DNA of 33,326 bases from an uncultured Gammaproteobacteria bacterium (lineage in GTDB: Bacteria > Pseudomonadota > Gammaproteobacteria > Berkiellales > Berkiellaceae): the NCBI GenBank assembly GCA_902826485.1, contig CADEEZ010000022.1:1-33326 (forward strand), given 5' to 3'. Shown in pieces: positions 33,281 through 33,326 of this stretch; within the stretch, counting starts at the first letter, position 1, and each line of letters begins with the position of its first letter. The notes beneath the pieces were generated by a model. It was not told the origin of the DNA, ran no database searches, and saw only the letters and a program-made list of their open reading frames with translations. The translations under genes and the position numbers were made by a program.

Positions 33281-33316
33281 AAAAAAAAACCCCTGATATC
33301 ACTACCAGAGGTTTTT
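33281..33316. terminator. bidirectional intrinsic terminator upstream of aroE
   Basis: AAACCCCTG (33287-33295) pairs with CAGAGGTTT (33306-33314), with one mismatch and a ten-base loop. On the minus strand the stem is followed by a run of nine Ts, ideal for ending a gene entering from beyond the right edge. On the plus strand five Ts overlap the stem end. Its position implies that aroE has its own promoter close by, or is read through. Confidence 0.75.
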
Positions 33317-33326
33317 CCACAATTAA

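Noticed and set aside
33265-33282. TTG start for aroE six codons upstream
   Set aside because: It lies within the T-tract of an intrinsic terminator, and the family N-terminus begins at the ATG at 33264.

Overview
The window is chromosomal DNA from an AT-rich gammaproteobacterium. The left third carries the conserved block rpsU-(yqeY)-dnaG-rpoD facing away from tsaD, with plsY and folB next to it; this is the ancestral gammaproteobacterial macromolecular-synthesis locus. The AT bias, the many large unrecognised charged or soluble proteins between housekeeping genes, and the paired M16 peptidases suggest an intracellular or host-associated lineage of the Legionellales/Coxiellales type. That placement is an inference from style and synteny, not from a database match.

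Layout. 1-4287 (minus): rpsU, yqeY, dnaG and the first ~510 codons of rpoD, which runs off the left edge. 4465-9503: tsaD, an exported lysozyme-inhibitor-like protein, plsY, then folB-midA-SDR on the plus strand. 9504-10108: a 95-aa orphan gene bracketed by two REP-like palindromes. 10109-14717 (minus): two M16 peptidase-like genes (one with, one without the zinc site), rsmD and cca in one overlapping run. 14865-18298 (plus): ftsY-ftsE-ftsX-rsmJ, all overlapping. 18295-23052: an accessory island of three large unrecognised genes, the middle one with kinase-like catalytic motifs and the outer two possibly distant paralogues of each other. 23106-27772: comF, bioC, rmf, prlC and a gamma-carbonic-anhydrase gene. 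27818-32417 (minus): four tandem members of an unrecognised paralogous family, downstream of aroE (32437-33264).

The most notable region is the right end. The four proteins share several charged helical blocks and, in three of the four, a C-terminal block ending in a basic-hydrophobic tail. Between the third and fourth copies lies a decayed ~120-bp duplicate of the 3' half of aroE, still in frame over 41 codons and with a 34-bp identical core. This shows that the array expanded by tandem duplication of an [aroE 3' end + family gene] unit. The whole right arm, with the 18.3-23.1 kb island, is the best candidate for an undescribed host-interaction or lineage-specific system. Secretion of these proteins is a hypothesis and is not shown by the sequence.

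How the genes work together: the core genes cover replication priming, transcription initiation, ribosome assembly and modification (rpsU, rsmD, rsmJ, rmf), tRNA maturation (cca, tsaD), membrane protein targeting and division (ftsY, ftsE, ftsX), phospholipid, folate, biotin and shikimate synthesis (plsY, folB, bioC, aroE), and peptide turnover (prlC, M16 pair). No tRNA, rRNA, CRISPR array, IS transposase or phage gene was seen. No stretch longer than 300 bases lacks a gene or relic.
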